From contig JAKSZU010000002.1 of assembly GCA_026018925.1 (NCBI GenBank), positions 153,014,495 through 153,078,494 on the forward strand: 64,000 nucleotides of DNA, in the 5' to 3' direction. Made by a program: the position numbers and the translations under genes. Shown piece by piece: positions 33,241 to 43,120 of the stretch. How positions within the stretch are numbered: position 1 is the stretch's first letter; each line of letters begins with the position of its first letter. The DNA is from Tupaia tana (lineage: Eukaryota; Chordata; Mammalia; Scandentia; Tupaiidae). Under the pieces are notes generated by a model. It saw only the letters and a list, made by a program, of their open reading frames with translations. It was not told the DNA's origin and did no database searches.

Positions 33241-35060
33241 TTCTGAAATTTTTTTTTTTATTAATTTACATTTGTTCCCTGAGCATCATCACAACATCCC
33301 AAACGTGGTTTCCCATCTAGAATAAACTGCATAGTGGCTTAATCATGCATGTTATCATCCGTAATATTCCATTTCTACTTTCATATATATATGTTTTTAC
33401 CCAGTGTCTGACCCTCTGCCCTATTCCACTCTCTTATTACACTATCTCTGTTGTCTACAGTTGTCTTCAATTCCTTTTCCCCCAACATTTCATTGATCAC
33501 ACAATATCATAAGTAATCTAACTACTTTCAATAGCAAGTTTAGCTGATGATTTCAAGAAAAGCAGTTTTGAACTGGTAAGGATATTTCCTTGAAACTTAA
33601 AGCCTAGAAACAGGTTAGTACTCTGTTCAAATAGTAGGTACATGAATCTATTGACAGCTCAAGACAGGACAAAAATCCTTAAAACCGGACAACAAAGCTT
33701 AGGAAAAAAGCAGCAATATTTTAGTCAAGTCACAGAATGCTGTTTCATCAGTTCAGTCTCATGTACTTAATCTTTTTTCTGTTTCTGTTGAGGTTCGATC
33801 TTCCAGATTGAGCTCTGGGATATAATACTCAACTCCAGACTTCGTCCGTCCAATTCAGTTGCCCATTTTCTTAGTTTCTGAATTTTTATTTCTGTGTGTC
33901 CGCATTTAATTTTACTAACATAGCACTCCCTTAAGAATTTCTTGGAGATCTGGTCTGGTGCTGGTAAATTCCTTCAACTTTTGTTTATCTAGGAATGTTC
34001 GTGTCTTTTCTTCCCAAATGAACGATAATCTTTCTGGGTACAGAATTCTCATTTGAAATTGCTTTTCCCTTAATACTTTGAATATATTTTCCCATTCTTT
34101 CTTCGCTCTCATTGTTTCCAATGAGAGGTCTGCCGTTAGTCTGATGGGATACCCTTTGTAGGTAACTTGCCGTTTTTCTCTTGCCAGTCTTAGTATCTTG
34201 TCTTTGTCTGTGGTTTTGGTCAATCTGGCTATAATGTGTCTTGGAGAAGATCTTCTTGGGTTGATTCTATTTGGGGTCCTCTGTACTTCTTGGGACTGAA
34301 TCTTTGAGTGCCTCTTCAGGTTTGGAAAGTTTTCTTGCAGGATTTCATGGAATAGATTATCAATGCCCTTATGAGTCTCTTTGCCTTCTGGGATGCCTAT
34401 TATCCGGATGTTTGGACGCTTAATTGTATCTAGTATTTCTCTTACATTATCCTCAAATTTTTAGGCCATTTTCTCAGTCTTCGTGGTGGATTTTTCTAGG
34501 CCAGGAATTTTCTCTTCTACATCTGAGATTCTATTTTCTGTATGATCTAGTCTGCTTTTAATACTTGCAAGGGAAATTTTGACTTCTTGTATTATAGCCT
34601 TCATCTCTAACAGTTCCATCTGATTCTTTTGTAAAGTGTGAAATTCCTCTTTTAGATCTTGCATGAATTTCCTCACCTCCTGGAACTCTTTAACTCCTTT
34701 CTCCTTCCTCTTCAGCAGTTCCTTGTCTCTCTTCTCTTCCATCTCTGTAAGCTTTGCCATTATGAATGTTCTGAATTCTTTATCAGACATTTCCCTGATT
34801 TCCATTGAACTGTGTGTGGATGAAGAGGAGTTATCCTTTTCCCTTGGAGCAGAGGTATTTTCCTGCTTCCCCATATTTCTTGTGGTCCTGCAGCGATTTC
34901 TAGTCATCTGGTAGATGGTCGGTTTCTTCCCAAACTTGGAAGTTCAATCACACGAGTTTTGTATGCTGGAGCCCGAATTATCAGTGGGACCTCTTCATTT
35001 CTCCGTTTCCCCCAAAATGGCTAGATCGCAGGAGCCATGGAGCTGTCCAATTATTAATTT
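33241..35060 (-). mobile_element. HAL1-like half-L1 element (ORF1, no ORF2)
   Basis: About 1.8 kb on the minus strand: a short 5' UTR, an L1-type ORF1 (34907-33915), about 650 bp of non-coding sequence and an A-rich end at 33241-33262. No reverse transcriptase or endonuclease sequence is present. Shared non-coding sequence with copy 2 argues for a family rather than one deletion. HAL1 elements are known L1 derivatives that encode only ORF1 and use L1 machinery. Confidence 0.7.
33915..34907 (-). pseudogene. L1-type ORF1p of the HAL1-like element, one nonsense codon
   Basis: 331 in-frame codons starting MTRNRCRTTRNMGKQ. An acidic and lysine-rich coiled coil (residues about 40-145, HTENRISDVEEKI) is followed by RNA-recognition-like and C-terminal domains (PNIRIIGIPEG, RTPNRINPRRSSPRH, LAREKRQVTYKG). 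ORF1p is the L1 RNA-binding chaperone that trimerises through its coiled coil. The only break is TAA at 34461-34463, consistent with one C-to-T change from CAA. It ends RPDLQEILKGVLC. Confidence 0.9.
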
Positions 35061-35591
35061 CTTAGAGTTGATTATTTTCCATCGACAATTGTCATGGTTT
35101 CCAACATACATTTTGTCCAGAGTTTTACTGGTGAGACAACATCATATTTGTCTTAATATGGTTGGTTTAATAAAACAGCTGTTATTTATGTGTTATGTGC
35201 TGCATGTTACATGGTGAAATATTAATTAACAGAAAAATGGATTGATGTTTTCAGAAATAATCAAGACATAAAGGTTAAGAAAAGTTTTAAGTGCTTAAAG
35301 ATGGGGTGTTTACACATAAAATTTTCAGATAACTTGAGATCTTAAATTTCATTAAATCAGTTAATATGCTTAGATTAATATAAAGTTTAATATTTTGACT
35401 TTAATACTTTGATTTCTACTGGCGGTCTTTAAAATTTTACAGGAATAAAAGATATTGGGGCTATTAATAAGATTGTTCTATATTGGGGAAACTTGTTAGT
35501 TTTTGTTGTTGTTTACTTGTTTATAAAATACATGTTTGTAAGCTGCTGGGATGTGCTAAAAGCTAAAGTTGCTAAGAGGTAAAAATTCTGG
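35061..35591. other. AT-rich; possibly ERV interior
   Basis: Lies inside the provirus boundaries but holds no gag/pol/env motif that I can see. Confidence 0.35.
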
Positions 35592-35830
35592 CTCTAGGAC
35601 GAACAGATAGCATCTTTATTATGCTGCTGGACTCCCACATGGTTGACTGCAGTTCAAGTCCTGGACCCAGTGGCTTGAAACTCATGCCAGGCACATATGC
35701 CTGCATGCTTGCTCAGAATCCTGAGAGGAGAATGGAGGAGAAGGGATTGTGGCATGGTCATCCCCTGGTGGGGGGTGATTTCTCACCTTCTGTCTCTCTG
35801 TCTTTCTGGCTTAGAAAAAAAAAGAAAAGA
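35592..35830 (+). repeat. tRNA-like SINE
   Basis: Head partly decayed (GGACGAACAGATAGCATC), then GGTTGACTGCAGTTCAAGTCC and a normal middle; the tail lacks the CCCTATAGC motif. AAAATTCT flanks it. Confidence 0.88.
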
Positions 35831-36640
35831 AGAAAAGAAAATTCTAGTTATGCATACAAGGTTACAAGATTAATGACTCTTCCAGGAGATACCAGATTCC
35901 CCCAGGCTGGGAGGAAAAAGAGATAAACTTAGAAAGCCTCTTCAAAGGCCCTCCCATAAAACTCACCTAACCTCCAGGCTAGAGTACTCCAGTTTTCCCT
36001 TGACATACTTGCTTACCAAACAGCAAAAAGATCAATTTAGACTAGCCAGCCATCTCCACATGGAAAAGACATTCAGATAGCCCTTGAATGAGAGTTCCAG
36101 AACTGGCTTTGGATGGGCCTCAGTGTGGGAGACAAAGGCTAGGGAATTCTTGTCCAGGGACCTTCCAGGGCAGAAGTCAAGGCACAAGTTGGAACAGATA
36201 AGATTGGCACTCCTGTCTGCCTTCTCCTTTTCTGCCTCCTGGCTCTCCCCTTATTTTCTCTTTCAGATTGACAATCAAACTTCTCCTCCTTGGACTTTCC
36301 CCTTGGCTCTATTCTCAGGAACTGGGACACATCTAACACCTGGTTCCAGTATAAATTAGATGATCAGGAGGTTAAGCTATAAAACATAAGCTTAAACTAT
36401 GAACCTTCTATAGCCAACAAAGCAGATTTTCTTTATAAAACTTACAAACTGGGCTCCACTTTCCTGGTGGTACTCAGTTGTTCCATACAGGAGATAAACC
36501 AACAGGGTCTCTCAAAGACCAGAGCAGATCTAGGAAATATTCTCAGATGACTCAGGGAGATACAATAATAAATTCTGGCAATTTACTTTAACCTTTGATT
36601 TAACTAAAAACAAAAAAAGTCCAGATGTTGGTTATGGCAT
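35831..36640 (+). other. Probable ERV interior, not identified
   Basis: Between the capsid start and the zinc knuckle of the provirus. A 91-codon frame at 36084-36359 shows no capsid motif, so I do not name it. Confidence 0.35.
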
Positions 36641-37000
36641 GGCCCAAATCATTAAGGATAATCTTATAGGCTTGAAACTTAAGTTTCACCTGAAAGCAGC
36701 ATCCGGAAAGTTCATATTAGAGCCTTTTCCTTGGGAAAACTCTGGATGTTTTAATGTGAGAAAAGACAATGTCCATGACCGGCATTCTTACATCCCCCAC
36801 TAAGGTCTTGTCCTCAGCATGGAGAGATTGGTCACCAGAAATGGGAATGCCCTAAACTCTGAAGGGAACCCATGACTAGAAGCCCATGATGACTTCTTAA
36901 ATTGAGGATTGATGAGCCAAGAACTCAGTGGCTCCCCTTTGACATCCGAAAATCTCATTGGACAAACCTCAGGTAATCCTTAAAGTGACAAATAAGAATG
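36641..37000 (+). pseudogene. ERV gag nucleocapsid with altered zinc knuckle, and protease start
   Basis: At 36809 the frame reads CPQHGEIGHQKWECPK. This is the CX2CX4HX4C retroviral knuckle with the second Cys replaced by His. Stop codons follow, and DEPRTQWLPFD then resembles the Gag-Pro junction region of ERV1 elements. Non-functional. Confidence 0.75.
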
Positions 37001-37477
37001 TGTTCTTTAATATACTAATTTTTGTCTAGATTAGAGTTTAAGGTTATTTCCAAAAGTAAACTTATAAGAAGTGAAAAACAAGGAAAAATAGTAAACAGAA
37101 AAGAGAGACATAAAAAGACAGTTACAGCTCTAGAGGTCTATTTTTGGTAAGGCAGATTAAAAGAAAAGGTTTTAATGTAGAGGAATTTTGTGTGGTGGAG
37201 TTTTTGCCTTAAGGAAGAATGATTAAGATGAAGAATAAAAACGGACTAATACTAGAAGTATAAAGCATGTTGTCGAAGGTTTGAGTTATGTTGGAATAGT
37301 CTAAAACGTTACAAAAATTAATAAAGTTAAGATTGTGTTAGTAAGTGTTCTAAAACTGATAGTACTGACATGAAGCTATCAGTCACTATTCCGGTTGTTA
37401 TCTCTAAGTGTTGTATGTAATAGAAATAATTAAATGTCTTTGTCTATTACATAATTATTGTAATGAACTGCTCCTCT
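37001..37477 (+). other. A-rich ERV interior, no motif
   Basis: A-rich plus strand, many stops. Position suggests decayed pol or env, without direct support. Confidence 0.3.
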
Positions 37478-37749
37478 TTTTTTTTTTTTTTTTTTTTTGA
37501 GGGGTTTTTGCTATAGGGTGCGTGCGCTCGCCAGACAGACAGAGAGAGACAGAGAGACAGAAAGCGAGAAATCATCCCCCAGGGGGGATGGTCACGCCAC
37601 AATCCCTTCTCCTCCATTCTCCTCTCGGGATCTTGGGCACGCACGCACATGCGCCCGGCATGAGTTTTAAGCCACCGGGTCCAGGATGCGAACTGCGGTC
37701 GACTACGTGGGAGTCCAGCGACATAGCCATTACTCTAACTGCTGGTTCC
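37478..37749 (-). repeat. Young tRNA-like SINE
   Basis: T21 run, GGGGTTTTTGCTATAGGG to TCTAACTGCTGGTTCCC. ATGAACTG-TC flanks both ends. Confidence 0.94.
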
Positions 37750-38068
37750 CATGAACTGTTCTTCTCACTAGGAATCCATTATACTACAGATGATGGTCAG
37801 GAGAAAGAATTCAATGAACACTACTCAGACTTCTATCATGAGCCTCTAGCTAGGTGCAGGATCCTTCCCTGCTCCCCTCTTTGTCACCCCTTTTCTCAGG
37901 AAGTAGCCACAATGGTCTTCCACCTTTTATTCTCCAGCAGCAGTTATGGTTAGCTCTACAGAGAGAGGAATGAAATAGGAGATAACCCTTAGAAACAGGT
38001 AGTCAGGATATAAGGCTCAAAGATGAAGGCACAATAGTCAAGCTTGCACTGGGACCTGCTTGCTCATA
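37750..38068 (+). repeat. ERV 3' end with truncated 3' LTR
   Basis: A purine run GAGAGAGGAATGAAAT (possible polypurine tract) precedes TGAAATAGGAGATAACCC, the LTR start. CACAATAGTCAAGCTTGCAC and GACCTGCTTGCTCATAAGAAAC match the 5' LTR. The copy stops abruptly at 38068 where a headless SINE begins. Confidence 0.7.
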
Positions 38069-38165
38069 AGAAACATCCCTTGGGGATGGTGATTTCTTGC
38101 TTTCTCTTTGTCTGTCTCTATCTTTCTGGCAAGTGCATGTGTCCTATAGCAAAAACCTCTAAAAA
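38069..38165 (+). repeat. SINE tail fragment
   Basis: CTTGGGGATGGTGATTTCTTGC to TCCTATAGCAAAAACCTC. The head is absent: either 5' truncation or a recombination joining the LTR to the SINE middle. Confidence 0.8.
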
Positions 38166-38234
38166 ATTAAATAATAAACTAAAAAATATATATATTTTTT
38201 AAATGTTAGAGAACATGGGTGTGCACATGCCATG

Positions 38235-38277
38235 TAGGATCTAGCTTCCTTAACCACGAGGCCACAGGGACAAATAT
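38235..38277 (-). repeat. SINE head fragment
   Basis: CCATGTAGGATCTAGCTTCC and TTAACCACGAGGCCACAGGG match the antisense head of the older subfamily. Confidence 0.55.
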
Positions 38278-38311
38278 GATAATGTTTGTATTGTGAAAAT
38301 CTTAAATCACT

Positions 38312-38562
38312 GCAGCCTTTGTAGTGCAGTGAGTAGCATACAAGGCTGAAGAACTGGAAGCCACCTGCTTACCATGCTTGAATCCTCCAGCCTGGTGGGC
38401 CTGGAAATATGCCGGCGAGCACCTGTGCTCAAGATCCCGAATGACTGGGGGATTGGAGGAAGGAGATCGTATTGGCGACTGAACCCTGTTGATGGCGCTT
38501 TGAGCTCTCTCTCTTTCTGTTTCTCTCTCTCATGGTTGTGTACATACTCTATCATGAATTAA
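38312..38562 (+). repeat. SINE, second type
   Basis: GCAGCCTTTGTAGTGCAGTG start, GCTTGAATCCTCCAGCC B-box region, CGACTGAACCCTGTTGATGG and a CTCTCTTTCTGTTTCTC tract with a GTACATACTCTATCATG end. Confidence 0.65.
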
Positions 38563-38839
38563 AATTTTTTTTTCTAAATCACACAAAGAAAAAATATCAA
38601 GAACACCCACATATCTAAAAGCCATGTAACTAAAAAACATATTTTGCTTCAGATTCTAATAAAGAAAATATTACAAATACAGTCAAACTTTCTTGTTATT
38701 CATCCCCAAATCTAGTATTTTTCCTTTTGTGCCACAGGTAATGCTCTGGAAAGGCTGGTAGGTGTGCTTCCTATTATTTTTATATATTTATATATTTTCA
38801 AACATCAACTGTCAAAATAAAAACCAAGTCATAATAAGT
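38563..38839. other. AT-rich, no recognisable feature
   Basis: Nothing supported. Confidence 0.5.
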
Positions 38840-39100
38840 GAAATAAATATGGTTTGAGGCAGGACACACAAGGAATTGCCTGGACGAACAGTCTCTGGGG
38901 AACCAGAAATGCGCTCCTCAGAATGACAACCCGAGGTCTAATTTATATAACGCAGAGAAGGGCTGGCAAGGGGGAGATTCAAGTTGTTTGTCAGGAGTTT
39001 ACATTGGTCCATTTAAAATAATGCAGGCAACTAATCAGCTGTTGATTATTCTTTACATCATGAACTCCAGAACACTGGGACAGAAAAGGAGGGGGTCACA
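38840..39100 (-). mobile_element. ERV LTR, family shared with 8470-8790
   Basis: On the minus strand: TGTGACCCCCTCC, GTTCATGATGTAAAGAATAA, GTAAACTCCTGACAAACAAC and GCGTTATATAAATTAG as a TATA box. The first half closely parallels the plus-strand LTR at 8470. Confidence 0.65.
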
Positions 39101-39132
39101 TTGTGAAATCTATAATCCTTTGTAATGTCAGT

Positions 39133-39411
39133 TTTTTTTTTTTTTTTTCTTTTTTTTGGAGAGGTTTTTCGCTATAGGGCGCGTGCGCTCGCCAGACAGA
39201 CAGAGAGAGACATAGAGACAGAAAGCGAGAAATCACCCCCCAGAGGGGATGGTCACGCCGCAATCCCTTCTCCTCCATTCTCCTCTCGGGATCTTGGGCA
39301 CGCACGCACACGCGCCCGGCGTGAGTTGTAAGCCACCGGGTTCGAGAGGCGAACCGCGGTCGACTACGTGGGAGTCCAGCGACATAGCCATTACGCTAAC
39401 TGCTGGTTCCC
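39133..39411 (-). repeat. Young tRNA-like SINE with TSD
   Basis: Nearly consensus copy, GCGCGTGCGCTCGCC to GCTAACTGCTGGTTCCC. TAATGTCAGTTTTTTT is at 39123-39138 and 39412-39427. Confidence 0.96.
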
Positions 39412-39623
39412 TAATGTCAGTTTTTTTACGGTAAATGAAAACATACCTTTTTGGACAATAACGCTGATGGGTGTGGGGCATAGCCAAAGTGTCAGGTTCA
39501 TGCTTTACTGAAACCATTAAAATTTTAGTGGACCTTGTATTCTACAGACTGCTCTAAACTTCTTTCCTTTCTCATCCATAAATAATGTATTCATCTCTTT
39601 TCGACTAAATCATATAATATCTA

Positions 39624-39697
39624 CTAGGTCATCTGAAAAGTCATGACATATTTTTCTATGCAAAAAATGCATCATGAATTTTGCAACAACTCAATAT
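39624..39697. mobile_element. Mariner-like MITE, family 1, copy B
   Basis: CTAGGTCATCTGAAAAGTC and GAATTTTGCAACAACTC are degenerate inverted ends, with TCATGACATATTTTTC-type interior. The most diverged of the four copies. Confidence 0.65.
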
Positions 39698-39733
39698 CCT
39701 GTGACTACGTTTTTTCGTTTTTATATGTACGTG

Positions 39734-39737
<4 letters not shown>

Positions 39738-39801
<64 letters not shown>
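39738..39801. repeat. (TG)n(TA)n microsatellite
   Basis: About 12 TG units followed by about 17 TA units, 40 bp right of the MITE. Confidence 0.95.
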
Positions 39802-39806
<5 letters not shown>

Positions 39807-39868
39807 AACTTCATATTTTCATGACCAATATTGACCCTCTCTTTATCAACCCATCTTTTCTTTTTCTG

Positions 39869-39940
39869 TTGGGTTGTTGGAAAAGTCATGACCCATTTTT
39901 GCATAGAAAAACACGTCAGGACTTTTGCGACAACCCTATA
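39869..39940. mobile_element. Mariner-like MITE, family 1, copy C
   Basis: TTGGGTTGTTGGAAAAGTC and GACTTTTGCGACAACCC are near-perfect inverted ends around TTTTTGCATAGAAAAAC. Confidence 0.8.
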
Positions 39941-40056
39941 GTCTTCTCTTTTTCATCTTTCATCACTAACCATCCAGCTGTAAAAACTACCCATAAATTA
40001 CTCAACTACGACTTTTCTTTTCAAATATATATATATATATATATTTGTTTTCTTTT

Positions 40057-40185
40057 GAGATATATTTTTTTTTTTGCTATCGGGCATGTCCACTCACCAG
40101 ATAGAGACAGAGACAGAAAGCAAGAAATCACCCCCCCCCCCCGCCCCCATAGGGGATGGCCACGTCACAACCCCTTCTCCTCCAG
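40057..40185 (-). repeat. tRNA-like SINE, truncated
   Basis: T-run, GCTATCGGGCATGTCCACTC, an expanded C14 run and CCTTCTCCTCCAGTC. The head half is missing and joins an MLT1-like sequence. Confidence 0.8.
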
Positions 40186-40335
40186 TCACGTAGGAGGGAT
40201 TCCAGGCAAGATCGGAAGAGTGCCTGGTCAAACCCAGTCAACCCAAAGGACTTTGGCAGACTATAATAAATTGTTTTCAGCCACCAAGTTTTGGGATGGC
40301 TTATTTCACAGCAGGAGATGATCAACACAGCATAT
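40186..40335 (+). mobile_element. MaLR (MLT1-type) LTR 3' end
   Basis: ATAATAAATTGTTTTCAGCC, ACCAAGTTTTGGGATGGC and TTATTTCACAGCAGGAGATG follow the end of MLT1-type LTRs (AATAAATTG-TTTTAAGCCAC-AAGTTTTGGGGTGG). Confidence 0.65.
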
Positions 40336-41540
40336 ATTGAATTTCCATGGCAGGATTTCTCTTGGGGAGGTGTGGTGGAAATGACAGTGATTAAATGGAA
40401 TTGTAAACGCCCCCCAAAACAGAAACCGGGGACACTTGCTTCCTGGGGAAAAAAGAAAGGACACTCACCTCACAGTACCCTGGACAAGTTTGAGATAGAT
40501 GAGGTAGCTGTCTGTGTGGGATGCTGGTCCTGCCCAAACCATAGTCCCCAGGTTCTTGGCTAGCGCAGGGTAAGCAGTAGGACAGGGGTGCAACTCTCAA
40601 TACCAAGAACTACTTTGGAAGCACAAGCACGAGTCTCCATAGCGTGACTAATGTGGATCTAATTTATTTTTTTTTCCATAAAAAATGTATTTATTTTCTT
40701 GCACACTCATCCTTTCTGTGAATACAGGTTAAAAGTTCCCTTTTTTTCGCATTATTTGCCTCTTATCATTAAAGCCTTTCTAGAAAAAAGAATGATGGTC
40801 AAGGGATAGTGTAATAGAAAATTGAAAATAGAGATGTGTGAGCTGTTGAACTTGGGATAACATACTGAATTAATCTTTATCCTTTCTTTTTGGCTAATAA
40901 TTTCTTTTTCAGTTTTGGTATTTTTCACCCATGCTTATCAGCCTAGCTGACACGAAATAAACTTATAAAGGGTAGAACTACTGAGAATTATTCAAAAATC
41001 CTTTGGGTTTCCAGGGCTCAAAGACTAAATTTATAGAACAAATACTAAGATTTTAATAAGGATGAAAGCAAGATAATGCCTTTTATCTTGGCCTAAAAGA
41101 TGTAACCTAAGCTAATTTATGTGATACAACATTTTGAGGAAATATTTCTGTTAACTCAGTATGTTCTGATGTGTGTAGAGGAGCTTTTTTTGTGACCCCT
41201 AGCCAGAGCTATCGCGATCTTTGTGAAACAATCTCTGTGACCCCAAAAATGAAAGACCAACCTGAATATTTTCCCCCACAGACTAAAGTGTTCTTGAAAT
41301 TTTAAAGAAATGTAACATTTTAATGATACAAGGCTATTTCCTGAGGGGCAAGCATATTAGCAAGAAAAGAATTCTTATGAGATTAAACCCTTTGCTGCTC
41401 CTTTTATACCGAAAGTGGGCAGAGTCCTGGGAGAGCCGAATGTGGTAATCACCTTCACATGAGATTGTGCTTCTAAGATTGGATTTAAGGGAAAACTTAT
41501 ATTGGTCTAAATTAGCCTTGTAATTCTGAATCATATAGTT
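40336..41540. other. No recognisable feature
   Basis: A plus frame at 40291-40563 and minus frame at 40391-40606 overlap without any family match. The rest is AT-rich. Confidence 0.45.
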
Positions 41541-41594
41541 TAGTGATTCTTCCTGTTTTGCTCTTCTCTTTCCCTCTTTCTTCCCTCCCTCCCT

Positions 41595-41664
<70 letters not shown>

Positions 41665-41674
41665 GTTCTTTTTC

Positions 41675-41726
<52 letters not shown>

Positions 41727-41950
41727 TTTCTCTTTCTTTCTTTTCCTGTCTTCTTTATCTTCTTTCTCTCTCTTTCTTTTCCTTTTTCCTTCTTTCTTTC
41801 TTCTTTTTCTTTCTTTTCTTCCTTATCTTTTTCTTCTTTCTCCTTTCTTTCCTTCTTTTTCTTTCTTTTCTTTTTTCCTTCTTTCTCTTTCTTTTTTCTT
41901 TTTTCATTTCTTGTTCTTTCTTTTTCTTCTTTCTCTTTCTTCCTTTCTCT
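41541..41950. repeat. 410-bp polypyrimidine tract (TC)n/(TTTC)n
   Basis: Almost pure C/T on the plus strand: (CCCT)n, about 30 CT, then TTTC units with scattered changes. It adjoins the 3' end of a minus-strand SINE, so it probably grew from that SINE's purine tail. The long open frame across it is compositional only. Confidence 0.97.
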
Positions 41951-41951
41951 T

Positions 41952-42222
41952 AATAAGCTTTATTTATTTATTTACCAGAGGCATGTGTGCTCGAGAGAGA
42001 GAGACAGAGAGGGAGCTAGAGATAGATAAAGAAATCACCACACATTGGGGCATGGTCTCACCATAATTCTTTCTCCTCCTTTTCTCCATCCAGTTGGAAT
42101 CTTGTGAACACATGCACACGTGCCTGGTATGGTTTTTAAGTTGCCAAGGCAGTTATGCAAACCATGTGATTGGCCACAGGGGATCTAACTCTCTTAGCTA
42201 CTAGACCACTGAGCTAGCTCCT
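41952..42222 (-). repeat. tRNA-like SINE, older subfamily
   Basis: ACCAGAGGCATGTGTGCTCG, GGGGCATGGTCTCACC, CTTTCTCCTCC and a head ending CTGAGCTAGCTCC. Diverged. Confidence 0.75.
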
Positions 42223-42256
42223 AGTGATTTCTTAATATCTCAAAAAGTACAAAAGA

Positions 42257-42545
42257 GGGACCAGCAGATGGTGTGATGATTATGTTGCTTGACTCCCATG
42301 TAGTTGACCATGGTTTGAGTCTTGGACCCGGCAGCTTAAAACTCAAGCTGGGCGTGTGTGTGTGCACGCCCAAAATCCAAAGAAGAAAATGGAGGAGAAG
42401 GGATTGCAGCATGGTCATCTTCCCTGGGGTGTGGATGGGGGAGTGAGGGATGGGAAGAGAGGTGCCTTCTTGCTTTTAGCCTCTCTGTGTCTCTCTCTCT
42501 CTCTCTGGCAAGCACGAGAGCCCTATAGAAAAAAACCTCTCAAAA
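42257..42545 (+). repeat. tRNA-like SINE
   Basis: GGGACCAGCAGATGGTGTGATG to GAGCCCTATAGAAAAAAACC, with about 25 extra bp (GGATGGGGGAGTGAGGG) in the middle. Target AAAAGTACAA-AGAGG recurs after the tail. Confidence 0.9.
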
Positions 42546-42900
42546 AAAGGTACAAGAGGGTATTCTTTCTATACGTTTGACACTGTTAAATTTTCCTTAT
42601 CCTTGGAAATAGATCCTTGTTTGTTTGTTGAGTTACAGATATAGCAGTTTCCTAATAGTTGGTGGGATTGTGTTTCTTTAAACACTAAATAGGAAAACCA
42701 CACTCAGTACAACTGGAGATGCTGCTCAGGAGTAGATGTCAAATCAGGAATGGGAAATCCATGACCCCCCTCTCAAGCTGTGTCTAGAATATAGCCAGTG
42801 TGTACAATGGGGACAAAATTTGAATTGCTTCCTCCACTTTTCCATGCTCAGGGCATATAGTAAAATCTATGTAGGTTAAGTGCAGGTATTAAACAGCACC
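42546..42900. other. No recognisable feature
   Basis: Nothing supported. Confidence 0.5.
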
Positions 42901-42909
42901 ACTGTACAC

Positions 42910-43120
42910 TGTACTGTGGGCTCTGAAGACTGCGTTCAAATTCATTCATTGTCGGTTCTATGTAACACTGGGCAAGGACATCTCAAAGGCTTAGCTTTAG
43001 AATGAAGGGTGCTGGTTGATTCGTAATAAGAGAATCTTAGTCATAGGGTCATTGAGAGAATGAAATAAAATGAGCTGTGTAACACGCTTCGCACAGTGCC
43101 TGGCACGATCAGCTGGTCGA
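42910..43120 (+). repeat. MIR SINE
   Basis: GTGGGCTCTGAAGACTGCG, TTCAAATTCATTC, CACTGGGCAAGGACATCTC and CGCACAGTGCCTGGCACG match MIR order, including the CAGTGCCTGGCAC signature. Confidence 0.8.

Larger units (their letters stand above)
28092..38068 (+). mobile_element. Broken ERV1-like provirus with nested inserts
   Basis: An old endogenous retrovirus read as 5' LTR (28092-28640), leader, gag fragments (matrix near 30721, capsid start near 31392, nucleocapsid near 36809) and the first 100 bases of a 3' LTR (37969-38068). The gag layout with a single zinc knuckle fits gammaretrovirus-like ERV1 elements. Inserts: a minus-strand LTR, six or more SINEs and two half-L1 elements. Pol and env are not recognisable; all frames are broken. 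Confidence 0.75.

Noticed and set aside
40391-40606. Overlapping plus and minus frames at 40.3-40.6 kb as a candidate exon
   Set aside because: No clear splice sites in a consistent frame, and the left part is MLT1-type LTR.
41543-41953. 136-codon frame rich in Ser, Leu and Phe
   Set aside because: It is the translation of the polypyrimidine tract; composition alone keeps it open.
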